The position numbers and the translations under genes were made by a program. From positions 1 through 64,000 of the forward strand of contig CABZMT010000003.1 of the NCBI GenBank assembly GCA_902526965.1: DNA of 64,000 nucleotides. The letters are read 5' to 3'. Under the pieces are notes generated by a model. The model made no database searches. It had not been told where the DNA came from and saw only the letters and a list, made by a program, of their open reading frames with translations. This stretch comes from an uncultured Alphaproteobacteria bacterium. Lineage in GTDB: Bacteria; Pseudomonadota; Alphaproteobacteria; HIMB59. The number at the start of each line of letters is the position of its first letter. Within the stretch, counting starts at the first letter, position 1. Shown piece after piece: positions 1 through 8,571 of this stretch.

Positions 1-2680
1 TTTCGTCTCCTACATTAGGCATATCTCTTGTAATTTCCTCTGGGCCTAATTTAGTATCTCTACACAGAACTTCAAACTCTTCAATATGTATTGAGGTGTA
101 TCTATCTTCATGAACAACTCTTTCGGACATTATAATTGAGTCTTCAAAATTGTATCCATTCCAAGGCATAAAACCTACAAGTAGGTTTCTTCCTAAAGCT
201 AATTCTCCTAAATCTGTTGAAGGTCCATCAGCAATTATATCACCTCTTTCAACATAATCTCCAATTTTAACGATTGGTTTTTGATTAATAGCAGTGCTTT
301 GATTAGATCTTTGAAACTTTTTCAAATTATAAATATCGACACCACTTTTATCCTTACTAATATTTTTAGAGTCAGATCTTATAACTATTCTTGATGAGTC
401 TACTTGATGAACATATCCGCTATTTTTTGCAATAACAACAGCGCCACTGTCTCTTGCAACTTTCGATTCAAATCCAGTGCCGACAAGAGGGGCTTCACTT
501 TTAACAAGAGGAACGGCCTGTCTCATCATGTTTGATCCCATTAATGCTCTATTGGCATCATCATTTTCCAAGAATGGAATTAAAGAGGCGGCCACAGAAA
601 CTAATTGTTGAGGATTGACATCCATAAAGTCTATTTCAGATGGATCACAGAAAATAAAGTCACCTCTTCTTCTACAGCTTACTTGTTCTTCTGCAAATTT
701 TCCATTTTCATTAATTGGGCTATTTGCTTGAGCTATAGTATAGTTTTCTTCTTCGTCAGCATTTAGATATAAAACTTCATTAGTTACAGAGCCTTTAACT
801 ATTTTTCTATATGGTGTTTCGATGAAACCATATTGATTAATTCTAGCAAAAGATGAAAGACTGTTGATTAGACCAATATTTGAACCCTCAGGAGTTTCGA
901 TTGGGCATATCCTACCGTAGTGAGTTGTATGAACATCTCGAACCTCAAATCCCGCTCTTTCTCTTGTCAAACCACCAGGTCCTAATGCAGAAATTCTTCT
1001 TTTATGCGTTATCTCACTTAGTGGGTTAGTTTGATCCATAAACTGACTTAATTGACTTGTACCGGTAAATTCTTTCAGAACAGTTTGTATGGGTTTTGAA
1101 TTTACAAGATCTTGAGGCATGATTGACTCAATATCAACTGTTCCCATTTTTTCTCTAATTGCACGTTCCATCCTGACTAAACCAATTCTGTATTGGTTTT
1201 CAATTAGCTCTCCTACTGAACGAACACGCCTGTTTCCAAGGTGATCAATATCATCTTTACCAGCACTTTCTGTTTTCATATCAAAAAGTTTTTTTGCAAC
1301 TGCAAGGATATCGGATTTACTTAAAATTCTTATTTTATTAGCTTTATCTAAAGATAAATATGTATTTAATTTAACTCTACCTACTTCAGATAAATCATAT
1401 CTATCTTCGCTAAAAAACATATTTTGAAATAAGTAGTTACTTGCCTCTAAAGTTGGAGGCTCACCTGGTCTTAAAATTTTGAAAATATCAAAAAGAGCTT
1501 CTTCTCGAGAATTATTTTTATCAGCTACAAGAGAGTTAATAACACCTAAATTACCAGTGGCTTGATTAGCATTAATAACAGAAAATTGATTGATTGATAA
1601 TTCTTCTAGTCTTTTAAAGAACTCTTCACTTAATAGTGTACCAGCTTCAGCATAAACTAATCCGTTATCATAATTAACTATGTCATTAGATAAATAAAAA
1701 CCATAGAGATCCTCTTCTTTAAAGAAAAATTTATTAATTTTTTTATCTTTAATTTCTTTGAGTAATTTAAGAGATAATTTTACATCTTTGTAAGCAACTA
1801 CCTCATTAGTGTTAGGGTCTACTAAATTAAAGGGTAAGTTTTTATACTTAAATTTATTTAAATCTAAATTTACTATCCAACCTTCTTTACTTTTCTTAAA
1901 ATTAAAAGTTTCATAGAAGTAAGTTAAAATTTCCTCAGATGTCATTCCTGATACTTTATAAATATCTGGCTCAACCTTATTTTGAATACACTCCTTTAAA
2001 TATTTTTCTGATGCCTTTGATGGCAAGGCCTGAAGAATAGTGGTGGAGATCATTTTCTTTTTTCGATCAATTCTAAAGAATAAATTGTCTTTATGATCAA
2101 ATTCGAAATCTAACCAAGAACCTCTGTATGGAATTATTCTTGCATTATATAAGACCTTACCACTTGCATGAGTTTTACCCTCATCATGGTCAAAAAATAC
2201 ACCAGGTGATCTATGTAACTGACTGACTACAACCCTTTCGGTTCCATTAACTACAAAAGTACCGTTATTTGTCATCAAAGGTAAATCACCTAAATAAACG
2301 ACTTGTTCTTTAATATCCCTTAATGATTTTTCTTCTGTTTCTTCATTGATATCCCAAATTATCAATCGAAAAGTGACCATAAGTGAGGCAGAGAAGGTTA
2401 ATCCTTTCCTTCTACACTCATCAACATCATATTTTGGGTTATCTAGATAATAATCAATATAGTGAAGTTCAGATTTACCTGCATAGTCTTTTATGGGAAA
2501 GACAGAGTTAAAGACTTCTTGCAGGCCTGTGTTTGAACGGTTCTCTACTGATTTCCCTAATTGAAGGAACTTATCGTAGGAAATTTTTTGAATATCAACT
2601 AAATTTGGAACATCGATTGTTTTACCAATCTTTCCAAAAGAATAGCGAATTCGTTTTTTTTCTGTAAAGCTAAGTGGCAT
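1..2680 (-). CDS. rpoB: RNA polymerase beta subunit RpoB (3' end cut off by the window)
   Basis: This is the beta subunit of the core RNA polymerase. The first 893 codons are present and the reading frame stays open to the left edge. The family is usually about 1350-1400 residues, so roughly the last third lies outside. The start is the ATG at 2678-2680, giving [17 protein letters not shown]. Further in, the family sequences [19 protein letters not shown] and, near the edge, [16 protein letters not shown] are readable. It follows rplL by 25 bases with no obvious terminator, as in the usual rplKAJL-rpoBC order, and is probably co-transcribed with it. Confidence 0.98.
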   Translation of the reverse strand, partial: MPLSFTEKKRIRYSFGKIGKTIDVPNLVDIQKISYDKFLQLGKSVENRSNTGLQEVFNSVFPIKDYAGKSELHYIDYYLDNPKYDVDECRRKGLTFSASLMVTFRLIIWDINEETEEKSLRDIKEQVVYLGDLPLMTNNGTFVVNGTERVVVSQLHRSPGVFFDHDEGKTHASGKVLYNARIIPYRGSWLDFEFDHKDNLFFRIDRKKKMISTTILQALPSKASEKYLKECIQNKVEPDIYKVSGMTSEEILTYFYETFNFKKSKEGWIVNLDLNKFKYKNLPFNLVDPNTNEVVAYKDVKLSLKLLKEIKDKKINKFFFKEEDLYGFYLSNDIVNYDNGLVYAEAGTLLSEEFFKRLEELSINQFSVINANQATGNLGVINSLVADKNNSREEALFDIFKILRPGEPPTLEASNYLFQNMFFSEDRYDLSEVGRVKLNTYLSLDKANKIRILSKSDILAVAKKLFDMKTESAGKDDIDHLGNRRVRSVGELIENQYRIGLVRMERAIREKMGTVDIESIMPQDLVNSKPIQTVLKEFTGTSQLSQFMDQTNPLSEITHKRRISALGPGGLTRERAGFEVRDVHTTHYGRICPIETPEGSNIGLINSLSSFARINQYGFIETPYRKIVKGSVTNEVLYLNADEEENYTIAQANSPINENGKFAEEQVSCRRRGDFIFCDPSEIDFMDVNPQQLVSVAASLIPFLENDDANRALMGSNMMRQAVPLVKSEAPLVGTGFESKVARDSGAVVIAKNSGYVHQVDSSRIVIRSDSKNISKDKSGVDIYNLKKFQRSNQSTAINQKPIVKIGDYVERGDIIADGPSTDLGELALGRNLLVGFMPWNGYNFEDSIIMSERVVHEDRYTSIHIEEFEVLCRDTKLGPEEITRDMPNVGDE

Positions 2681-2705
2681 AATATGTAGAACCTATAATA
2701 ACTGA

Positions 2706-3080
2706 TTATTTAAGTTCTACTTTTGCGCCTGCGGCTTCTAGCTGTGTCTTCATAGCTTCCGCCTCATCTTTCTTAGCTCCTTCTTTTAAAGTTTTAGGAG
2801 CACTCTCTACCATGTCTTTAGCCTCTTTTAAACCAAGACCTGTAATTGCTCTTACTTCTTTAATAACATTAATTTTTTGATCGCCAGCTGCTGTTAAAAC
2901 AACATCAAAAGCATCTTTTTCTTCTGCTGCTTCAGCTGCTGGAGCTGCACCACCTGCTGCTACTGCAACTGGTGCTGCTGCGGTTACACCCCATTTTTCT
3001 TCTAATAGTTTTGAAAGTTCTGCTGCTTCCATTACTGTTAGTGTTGATAGTTCATCAACAATTTTATTTAAATCTGCCAT
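2706..3080 (-). CDS. rplL: 50S ribosomal protein bL12 (L7/L12)
   Basis: This is the multicopy stalk protein of the large ribosomal subunit, which recruits translation GTPases. At 124 residues it has the normal length. An N-terminal dimerisation helix is followed by an Ala/Pro/Glu-rich hinge (about residues 34-53) and the C-terminal globular domain with [18 protein letters not shown] purine-rich Shine-Dalgarno (AGGGAGAG, complement at 3090-3097) sits about 9 bases before the ATG. It is one of the clearest ribosome sites in the window and fits a protein needed at four copies per ribosome. It lies 19 bases after rplJ. Confidence 0.98.
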   Translation of the reverse strand: MADLNKIVDELSTLTVMEAAELSKLLEEKWGVTAAAPVAVAAGGAAPAAEAAEEKDAFDVVLTAAGDQKINVIKEVRAITGLGLKEAKDMVESAPKTLKEGAKKDEAEAMKTQLEAAGAKVELK

Positions 3081-3099
3081 TTTTTTTGTCTCTCCCTAA

Positions 3100-3606
3100 T
3101 TAGTCTTTTTTGTTTTGTAATATTGAAATAATGTCCTGATCTGGTCTTTGTAATAACCTAACAAGTTTAGATGCAGGTGCATTAATCAATCCAACTATTT
3201 TTCCTCTGATTTCATCAAGAGAAGGTAAAGTTGCAACCTTTGCTATATCCTCTTTTGAATAAAGCTGGTTATCAAAAAAAGCTGCCTCTGCAGATAGCTT
3301 TTTTAAATCTTTTTCAAATTTTTTACAAACTTTCGCTGTTCCTACAGGGTTATTTGTAAAAATTAATAATTTTTGGTTTGATAAAAAATCAATCAGACCT
3401 TTTTTTTCTTCATCTTTATTAACAAATATTTTAACGATATTATTTTTTGATACTTTGGTTACCCCATCGTTATTTCTAATTTCAGTGCGAAATTCAATCA
3501 TTTCTTTTACAGACATCTTTGAAAAAGATGCAACAAAAACTGCAGAATAATCTTTTGACATTTGATCAAGATTTTCAATATATTGTTGTTTTTCGGCTTT
3601 ATTCAT
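3100..3606 (-). CDS. rplJ: 50S ribosomal protein uL10
   Basis: uL10 anchors the L7/L12 dimers to 23S rRNA. It is 168 residues, normal for the family, starting MNKAEKQQYIENLDQM and ending in the helix that binds L12. Its ATG shares one base with the stop of rplA (TAATG), so there is no intergenic leader. In enterobacteria the L10-L12 complex represses translation through a leader upstream of rplJ. If that control exists here, the target must lie inside the rplA coding sequence. Confidence 0.97.
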   Translation of the reverse strand: MNKAEKQQYIENLDQMSKDYSAVFVASFSKMSVKEMIEFRTEIRNNDGVTKVSKNNIVKIFVNKDEEKKGLIDFLSNQKLLIFTNNPVGTAKVCKKFEKDLKKLSAEAAFFDNQLYSKEDIAKVATLPSLDEIRGKIVGLINAPASKLVRLLQRPDQDIISILQNKKD

Positions 3607-4280
3607 TAAATTTCAACCCTTAAACCAAATCCCATGGAAGATGATAAGTAAACAGAATTTACAAAATTACCCTTTAATCCAGATGGTTTTATCTTTTTAA
3701 TTTCATCAAGAAAAGAAATTACATTTTCAGTTAATTGACTCTCCTCAAAGCTAATTTTTCCAAGAGCAGCGTGTATTGTTCCTGCTTTATCATTTTTATA
3801 TGCTACAAGTCCTTTATTTATATTTTCAATTGTGCTTTTTACATCGTTTGTCACAGTACCTGTTTTTGGGTTAGGCATTAAACCTTTAGGTCCTAAAATC
3901 TTCGCTATTTTACTAACGACTGACATCATATCTGGAGTGGCAACAATAACATCTACGTCTATCTTTTTTTCAAGAATAGCAGCCAGATCTTCTCCACCAA
4001 CATGTTTTGCACCAGCTGCTTTAGCTTCTTCTGCAGCTTTTCCTTGGGCAAAAACAGCAATTAAAACTTTTTTTCCCAATCCATGAGGAGGAATAAAGCT
4101 TCCTCTGACATTTTGGTCTGACTGCTTAGAGTCAATACCTGTATTAATACATACCTCTAAAGACTCATCAAATTTTACATATTTTTTTTCTTTAATAATT
4201 TTAACTGCATCAGATATTTTGTAAGACTTTAAAAAATCAATACCTTCAATTTGTTTTTTTTTATTTTTAGTTAAATTCAT
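3606..4280 (-). CDS. rplA: 50S ribosomal protein uL1
   Basis: uL1 forms the L1 stalk on 23S rRNA near the E site. It is 224 residues, close to the usual 230. The diagnostic stretch LGPKGLMPNPKTGTVT is present, as is the C-terminal strand GFGLRVEI. The ATG overlaps the rplK stop by one base (TAATG). In other bacteria L1 represses its own operon by binding the mRNA ahead of rplK. Here only four bases separate nusG and rplK, so any such site would have to use coding sequence. Confidence 0.98.
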   Translation of the reverse strand: MNLTKNKKKQIEGIDFLKSYKISDAVKIIKEKKYVKFDESLEVCINTGIDSKQSDQNVRGSFIPPHGLGKKVLIAVFAQGKAAEEAKAAGAKHVGGEDLAAILEKKIDVDVIVATPDMMSVVSKIAKILGPKGLMPNPKTGTVTNDVKSTIENINKGLVAYKNDKAGTIHAALGKISFEESQLTENVISFLDEIKKIKPSGLKGNFVNSVYLSSSMGFGLRVEI

Positions 4281-4705
4281 TATACTACTTCCATACCCAT
4301 TGATCTTGCTGATCCAAGTATAATTTTTGATGCTTGCTCAACGTCGTAAGCATTAAGATCTTCTAATTTTTCTTTAGCAATATCTTCAACTTGTTTCATT
4401 GTAACTTTACCTAACTTTGATCGGCCAGGTGTTTGACAACCTTTTTTAATTTTTGCAGCTTTCTTTAAGTAGAAAGTAACTGGTGGTTTTTTTGTTACAA
4501 AATCAAATGATCTATCTTTATAAGCAGTAATAACAGTTGGAATTGGTGCACCTTTTTCCAATTCCTTTGTCTTATCATTAAACTGTTTACAAAAATCTTG
4601 GATGTTTAATCCTTTTTGACCTAAGGCAGGTCCAACAGGAGGAGCAGGGTTTGCTGATCCAGCTGGAATTTGTAATTTTATATATCCTAATACTTCTTTT
4701 GCCAT
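4280..4705 (-). CDS. rplK: 50S ribosomal protein uL11
   Basis: uL11 sits at the base of the L7/L12 stalk in the GTPase-associated centre. It is 141 residues, normal. The N-terminal family motif with prolines ([19 protein letters not shown]) and the C-terminal RNA-binding part ending [12 protein letters not shown] are both visible. It lies four bases downstream of nusG and overlaps rplA by one base, so it is part of one continuous transcript. Confidence 0.98.
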   Translation of the reverse strand: MAKEVLGYIKLQIPAGSANPAPPVGPALGQKGLNIQDFCKQFNDKTKELEKGAPIPTVITAYKDRSFDFVTKKPPVTFYLKKAAKIKKGCQTPGRSKLGKVTMKQVEDIAKEKLEDLNAYDVEQASKIILGSARSMGMEVV

Positions 4706-4709
4706 CTAA

Positions 4710-5255
4710 TTAGCCTTTAACCACTTGTGAATAATCTAACTCTAAAGGTGTCGGTCTCCCAAAAATTGAGACGGACACTTTAAGCTTTTGTCTTGAACTG
4801 TCAACCTCTTCTATAATACCGCTAAATGAAGCAAATGGACCATCCGATACTTTAATTTGTTCACCAACTTCGTACTCAAATTTAGGTTTAGGATTGTCAA
4901 CACCCTCTGTAATATCTTGTAATAATTTAGATACTTCTCTTTCTGATATAGCAATTGGTTTGTCTTTTGTTCCAAGAAAATTTGAAACTTTTGGAATATC
5001 TCTCACTAAGTGCCAAGTATCATCATTCATAATCATTTTAATTAGAACATATCCTGGAAAAAATTTTTTTTCGGAATTAACCCTGACACCCCTTCTTACT
5101 TCAACAACTGCTTGTGTAGGCACAGAAACTTCAGATATTAAATCCTCTAAATTAACTTTTTTTGCTTCGTCTAAAATTGAGTCTGCTACTTTTTTTTCAA
5201 ATCCAGAATGACAATGTACAACATACCATTTTGAAGAGTCTGTACTTTCAACCAT
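4710..5255 (-). CDS. nusG: Transcription termination/antitermination factor NusG
   Basis: NusG binds RNA polymerase and couples it to Rho or to the ribosome. It is 181 residues, normal. The NGN domain begins KWYVVHCHSGFEKKVA and includes the family's FFPGYVLIKM. A KOW domain follows at the C-terminus (VSDGPFASFSGIIEEVD). The gene follows secE by four bases and precedes rplK by four, the standard bacterial arrangement. Confidence 0.97.
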   Translation of the reverse strand: MVESTDSSKWYVVHCHSGFEKKVADSILDEAKKVNLEDLISEVSVPTQAVVEVRRGVRVNSEKKFFPGYVLIKMIMNDDTWHLVRDIPKVSNFLGTKDKPIAISEREVSKLLQDITEGVDNPKPKFEYEVGEQIKVSDGPFASFSGIIEEVDSSRQKLKVSVSIFGRPTPLELDYSQVVKG

Positions 5256-5259
5256 TGAA

Positions 5260-5445
5260 TTAACCTAAAAATATTCTCACAATAAATGAAAAAAATTGAT
5301 CTAAAAGCATTAAAATAATTGCAGCAATACTAATCACAACCAAAACAATTCCAGCTGATGTAAAGGTTTCTCGTTTGGAGGGCCAGGTAACTTTAGATAC
5401 CTCCTGTCGAACTTCTCTTAAATATTTAGCTGGGTTAAATTTCAT
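5260..5445 (-). CDS. secE: Preprotein translocase subunit SecE
   Basis: SecE clamps SecY in the inner-membrane translocon. The single-helix alphaproteobacterial form of 61 residues is encoded. A cytoplasmic amphipathic segment carries the family's SKVTWPSKRET, followed by one transmembrane helix (about residues 33-52). I start it at the ATG at 5443-5445 (MKFNPAKYLREV). A longer open frame runs upstream, but it reads through tRNA-Trp and has no resemblance to SecE. The ATG lies 17 bases after the tRNA 3' end. Confidence 0.93.
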   Translation of the reverse strand: MKFNPAKYLREVRQEVSKVTWPSKRETFTSAGIVLVVISIAAIILMLLDQFFSFIVRIFLG

Positions 5446-5462
5446 ATATTTTTTTACTGTTT

Positions 5463-5538
5463 TGGCAGGAGTGGCAGGCATCGAACCCGCAACCTCCGGT
5501 TTTGGAGACCGGCGCTCTACCAATTGAGCTACACTCCT
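5463..5538 (-). tRNA. trpT: tRNA-Trp (CCA)
   Basis: A 76-base cloverleaf on the minus strand. The acceptor stem is AGGAGTG/CACTCCT, the anticodon loop is CTCCAAA with anticodon CCA, the T-arm is GCGGG-TTCGATG-CCTGC, and the 3' CCA is encoded. It lies between tuf and secE, the classic position for tRNA-Trp in proteobacteria, and is presumably cut out of the same transcript. Confidence 0.97.
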
Positions 5539-5567
5539 TCATATTAGTATTACTGCAGAGAATATTT

Positions 5568-6758
5568 TTACTCGATAATCTCTGAAACAACTCCTGATCC
5601 AACTGTTCTTCCACCTTCACGAATAGCAAATCGTAAATTGTTATTCATTGCGATAGGAGCTAACAGCTCGACTTCAAGAGTAATATTATCTCCAGGCATA
5701 ACCATTTCAGTGCCCTCAGGTAATTTAATTGAACCAGTAACGTCAGTAGTTCTAAAATAAAACTGAGGTCTGTAGTTTGCAAAGAAAGGGGTATGTCTTC
5801 CACCCTCTTCCTTACTTAAAGCATAAATCTCGGCTTTAAATTTTTTGTGTGGTTTAATACTACCTGGAGCCGCTAAAACTTGGCCTCTTTCAACTTCTTC
5901 TTTTTTAGTACCACGAAGAAGTGCACCAATATTATCACCAGCTTCACCTGAGTCTAAAAGTTTTCTAAACATTTCTACACCAGTACAAACAGTTTTAGCT
6001 GTATCTTTCAAACCAATAATTTCAATTTCTTCACCAGGTTTAATGATACCTTGTTCTACTCTTCCGGTAACAACAGTACCTCTTCCAGAAATAGAAAATA
6101 CATCTTCAACTGGCATTAAGAATGGTTTGTCTAATTCTCTTGTTGGAGCAGGGATGTACTCGTCAATTTTTGACATTAATTCAACAATTGAATTTTTTCC
6201 AATATCTTCATCTCTATCTTCAACTGCAGCGAGGGCTGATCCTTTGACGATAGGAATATCATCACCAGGAAAATCGTATTTTGATAACAATTCTCTAATT
6301 TCGACTTCAACAAGTTCTAATAATTCTTGATCATCTACCTGATCAACTTTGTTTAAATAGACAACAAGTGCAGGTACACCAACTTGTCTTGCTAAAAGAA
6401 TGTGTTCACGGGTTTGAGGCATTGGACCATCAGCTGCGTTAACAACTAATATACCGCCATCCATCTGAGCAGCACCAGTAATCATATTTTTTACGTAGTC
6501 TGCGTGACCAGGACAGTCAACGTGAGCATAGTGTCTTTTGTCTGTTGAATATTCAACGTGTGCAGTTGAAATTGTAATACCTCTCTCTTTTTCTTCAGGA
6601 GCTTTATCAATTTCATCATATGCAGTAAACTCTGCGCCACCTTTTTCAGCTAATATTTTTGTAATTGCAGCAGTAAGTGTGGTTTTACCATGGTCGACGT
6701 GACCGATAGTTCCGATGTTGACGTGTTCTTTCGATCTGTCAAATTTTTCTTTAGTCAT
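5568..6758 (-). CDS. tuf: Elongation factor Tu
   Basis: EF-Tu delivers aminoacyl-tRNA to the ribosome. It is 396 residues, full length. The G motifs are GHVDHGKTT, the switch-II region [12 protein letters not shown], and NKVD. The C-terminal barrel ends [13 protein letters not shown] good Shine-Dalgarno (AGAGGTAA) lies just before the ATG. It is preceded by tRNA-Gly and followed by tRNA-Trp, so tRNAs and the factor that carries them share a transcript. No second copy occurs in this window. Confidence 0.99.
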   Translation of the reverse strand: MTKEKFDRSKEHVNIGTIGHVDHGKTTLTAAITKILAEKGGAEFTAYDEIDKAPEEKERGITISTAHVEYSTDKRHYAHVDCPGHADYVKNMITGAAQMDGGILVVNAADGPMPQTREHILLARQVGVPALVVYLNKVDQVDDQELLELVEVEIRELLSKYDFPGDDIPIVKGSALAAVEDRDEDIGKNSIVELMSKIDEYIPAPTRELDKPFLMPVEDVFSISGRGTVVTGRVEQGIIKPGEEIEIIGLKDTAKTVCTGVEMFRKLLDSGEAGDNIGALLRGTKKEEVERGQVLAAPGSIKPHKKFKAEIYALSKEEGGRHTPFFANYRPQFYFRTTDVTGSIKLPEGTEMVMPGDNITLEVELLAPIAMNNNLRFAIREGGRTVGSGVVSEIIE

Positions 6759-6813
6759 TTTAAGTTGTTACCTCTTTTTTTTAATATCTGTTACTAAATT
6801 TTTTCAATGCAAT

Positions 6814-6887
6814 TGGAGCGGGTGAAGGGAATCGAACCCTCGTAGCCAGCTTGGAAGGCTGGAGCTTTACCATTAAGCTACACCCGC
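6814..6887 (-). tRNA. tRNA-Gly (TCC)
   Basis: A 74-base cloverleaf. The acceptor is GCGGGTG/CACCCGC, the anticodon stem is CCAGC/GCTGG with anticodon TCC, the T-arm is GAGGG-TTCGATT-CCCTT, and 3' CCA is encoded. It lies 55 bases upstream of tuf on the same strand. The leader just before it can pair with its 5' acceptor strand (see the repeat entry). Confidence 0.96.
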
Positions 6888-6899
6888 GAATTAGCGGGT
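6882..6899 (-). repeat. Inverted repeat spanning the 5' end of tRNA-Gly
   Basis: The six-base arms ACCCGC and GCGGGT enclose a six-base loop. One arm is the first six bases of tRNA-Gly and the other lies in the leader. The leader arm repeats the 3' acceptor strand of the mature tRNA (ACCCGC). It could be a processing hairpin, or the remnant of a lost neighbouring tRNA-Gly copy. Confidence 0.5.
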
Positions 6900-6993
6900 A
6901 ACCACTACAAAACACACTCAAAATCAAATCCTTATAAGTTCCGATAAACTACTAATTTTTCTTTAAAATTCAATAAGAAAAGTGAGAAAAAAG

Positions 6994-7079
6994 TGGTGGA
7001 GGGAGTAGGATTCGAACCTACGTACACTTGCGTGAACAGATTTACAGTCTGCCGCCTTTAACCACTCGGCCATCCCTCC
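6994..7079 (-). tRNA. tRNA-Tyr (GTA)
   Basis: An 86-base class II tRNA with a long variable arm. The acceptor is GGAGGGA/TCCCTCC, the anticodon stem is CAGA/TCTG with anticodon GTA, the T-arm carries TTCGAATC, and 3' CCA is encoded. It is the first gene of the minus-strand tRNA-tuf-ribosomal run. Confidence 0.96.
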
Positions 7080-7102
7080 AAAGTGTATAAAACAGTTGTT
7101 GA

Positions 7103-7130
7103 TTAATAGATATTTGTCTTTGAAAGTCAA
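7103..7130 (-). promoter_or_regulatory. Candidate sigma-70 promoter for tRNA-Tyr/tRNA-Gly/tuf
   Basis: On the minus strand TTGACT (complement at 7125-7130) and TATTAA (7103-7108) are separated by 16 bases. They lie 23 bases before tRNA-Tyr, in the 86-base divergent gap shared with rlmB. The -35 matches consensus at five of six positions and the -10 is weaker. It is the only reasonable promoter pair I see ahead of the translation run. Confidence 0.5.
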
Positions 7131-7165
7131 TAGACTTCGTAATTTTTTACTGCTATTTAGAAACT

Positions 7166-7888
7166 ATGCTTATTTCAGGAATAAATTCTTGCACAAGTTG
7201 TATATTGCACAATCCTGAAAAAATAATTGAAATTTTCATAAATATTGAAAAAAAATTATATTTTTCAGAATTAATAGAACAAAATAAACTCAATAATAAG
7301 ACTAGGTTATTGAAAAAAAGTGATTTTTCTAGGATTGGTATTAAAAATGATAGGTTTTTCAATGATATCGTTATAAGAAGAGAGAAATATAAACCCTTTA
7401 ATTTAGACGATATTATTAAAAATAATGAAAAATCACTTATTGTTGTAGCTGATCAAATCACAGATCAAAATAATCTAGGAAATATAATAAGAACAGCACT
7501 TCTTATAGGTGCTGATGGTTTACTGCTCTCTGAACATTCTTCAGCAGATATAAATGACGTAACCTCTTTAACTTCGTCTGGAGCTGTTGAAGTATTGAAA
7601 TATCATGTTTCCAAAAATATAAACAGGTCAATAGAGGTTTTAAAAAAAAGTGGATATTGGACATATTCTTTGGATATGAGTGGTCAGGAAATTAATAAAG
7701 ATTTTAAATTTGATAATAAGTCAGTGATTATAGTAGGTAGTGAGGGAAAGGGTATTAGAAAAAATATATTAAGTAAGAGTGACTTTAAAATATGTATCCC
7801 TCAGATGAATGTAAGTGGAATTGATAGTTATAATGCTGCTAATTCTCTAGCAATTGCTGCTTATCATTTCAAAATTAGTACTTTTTAA
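7166..7888 (+). CDS. rlmB: 23S rRNA 2'-O-methyltransferase, TrmH/SpoU family (RlmB-like)
   Basis: This is a knotted SAM-dependent RNA ribose methyltransferase; RlmB methylates G2251 of 23S rRNA. It is 240 residues, normal. There is an N-terminal substrate-binding domain, then three family motifs: NLGNIIRTA (103-111), IIVGSEGKGIR (188-198) and IPQMNVSGIDSYNAANSLA (211-229). The third motif is usually SLNVSNAAA; here it reads SYNAANSLA and keeps the asparagine. The ATG at 7166 is the first usable start. Assignment to RlmB rather than another SpoU enzyme rests on overall layout. Confidence 0.85.
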   Translation: MLISGINSCTSCILHNPEKIIEIFINIEKKLYFSELIEQNKLNNKTRLLKKSDFSRIGIKNDRFFNDIVIRREKYKPFNLDDIIKNNEKSLIVVADQITDQNNLGNIIRTALLIGADGLLLSEHSSADINDVTSLTSSGAVEVLKYHVSKNINRSIEVLKKSGYWTYSLDMSGQEINKDFKFDNKSVIIVGSEGKGIRKNILSKSDFKICIPQMNVSGIDSYNAANSLAIAAYHFKISTF

Positions 7889-7929
7889 ATATTGTTTATT
7901 TTAAATTTTAATATAAATAATTACACAAT

Positions 7930-8005
<76 letters not shown>

Positions 8006-8052
8006 CTGTCTTCAATTGATTCTTTCTAATAGTTACATTAATCTTAATCTTT

Positions 8053-8568
8053 ATGGTTTCAGACATTGATCAATTTGGTAGAGATACTTCAAAAAGCAAT
8101 ACTTCAAATTTAAACGAGGATAAGTCCAAAAAAATTTTAGACTCATTAGCTGAAATTAAAAAACAATTAGAAAATAAAGAATATAGTCCAAAGGTTGAAC
8201 AAACATCACCTAAAATAGAGGTGAAATCTAATAATGATAATTTAGATTTAAATGAATTAAATTCAAGAATTAAGTCTTTAGAAAAAAAACTAAATTCTCT
8301 TGATTCTTTTTTACAAAATAAATCCGAGGTCACATTAGTGGATAAATCATTAGATGGTGAATTAAGCATATTTAATCAATTAGATAATCAATCTCCAGAT
8401 AAACAAAATAAATCATTACTTGTAATGGAAAGTGAAAATATTAATAACAAATCAAAATTTAAGTTATTTCATTTTATTATGACAATTAACTTTCTTTTTT
8501 TAATTCTTATAGGTTTAATTGTTTATATAAAAAACATACCTATCAAAGAAGTTTTGAATATTTTTTAA
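8053..8568 (+). CDS. Hypothetical protein with coiled coil and C-terminal membrane anchor
   Basis: I do not recognise this 171-residue protein. It starts at ATG 8053. It is polar and low in complexity up to about residue 135, with heptad-like leucines around residues 28-40 and 66-90 (LNELNSRIKSLEKKLNSLDS). A single hydrophobic helix follows at about 143-163 and a short tail of about eight residues. There is no N-terminal signal, so the bulk should be cytoplasmic, in the manner of a tail-anchored protein. It lies between tRNA-Thr and the convergent fdsA (3 bases apart). Confidence 0.7.
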   Translation: MVSDIDQFGRDTSKSNTSNLNEDKSKKILDSLAEIKKQLENKEYSPKVEQTSPKIEVKSNNDNLDLNELNSRIKSLEKKLNSLDSFLQNKSEVTLVDKSLDGELSIFNQLDNQSPDKQNKSLLVMESENINNKSKFKLFHFIMTINFLFLILIGLIVYIKNIPIKEVLNIF

Positions 8569-8571
8569 AAA

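Noticed and set aside
5435..5629. Open frames across tRNA-Trp, including an upstream extension of secE to 5523
   Set aside because: They translate the tRNA gene. SecE similarity begins only at the ATG at 5443-5445.
3832..6330. Several long open frames antisense to rplA, nusG and tuf
   Set aside because: They mirror well-conserved genes and show no protein-family features of their own.
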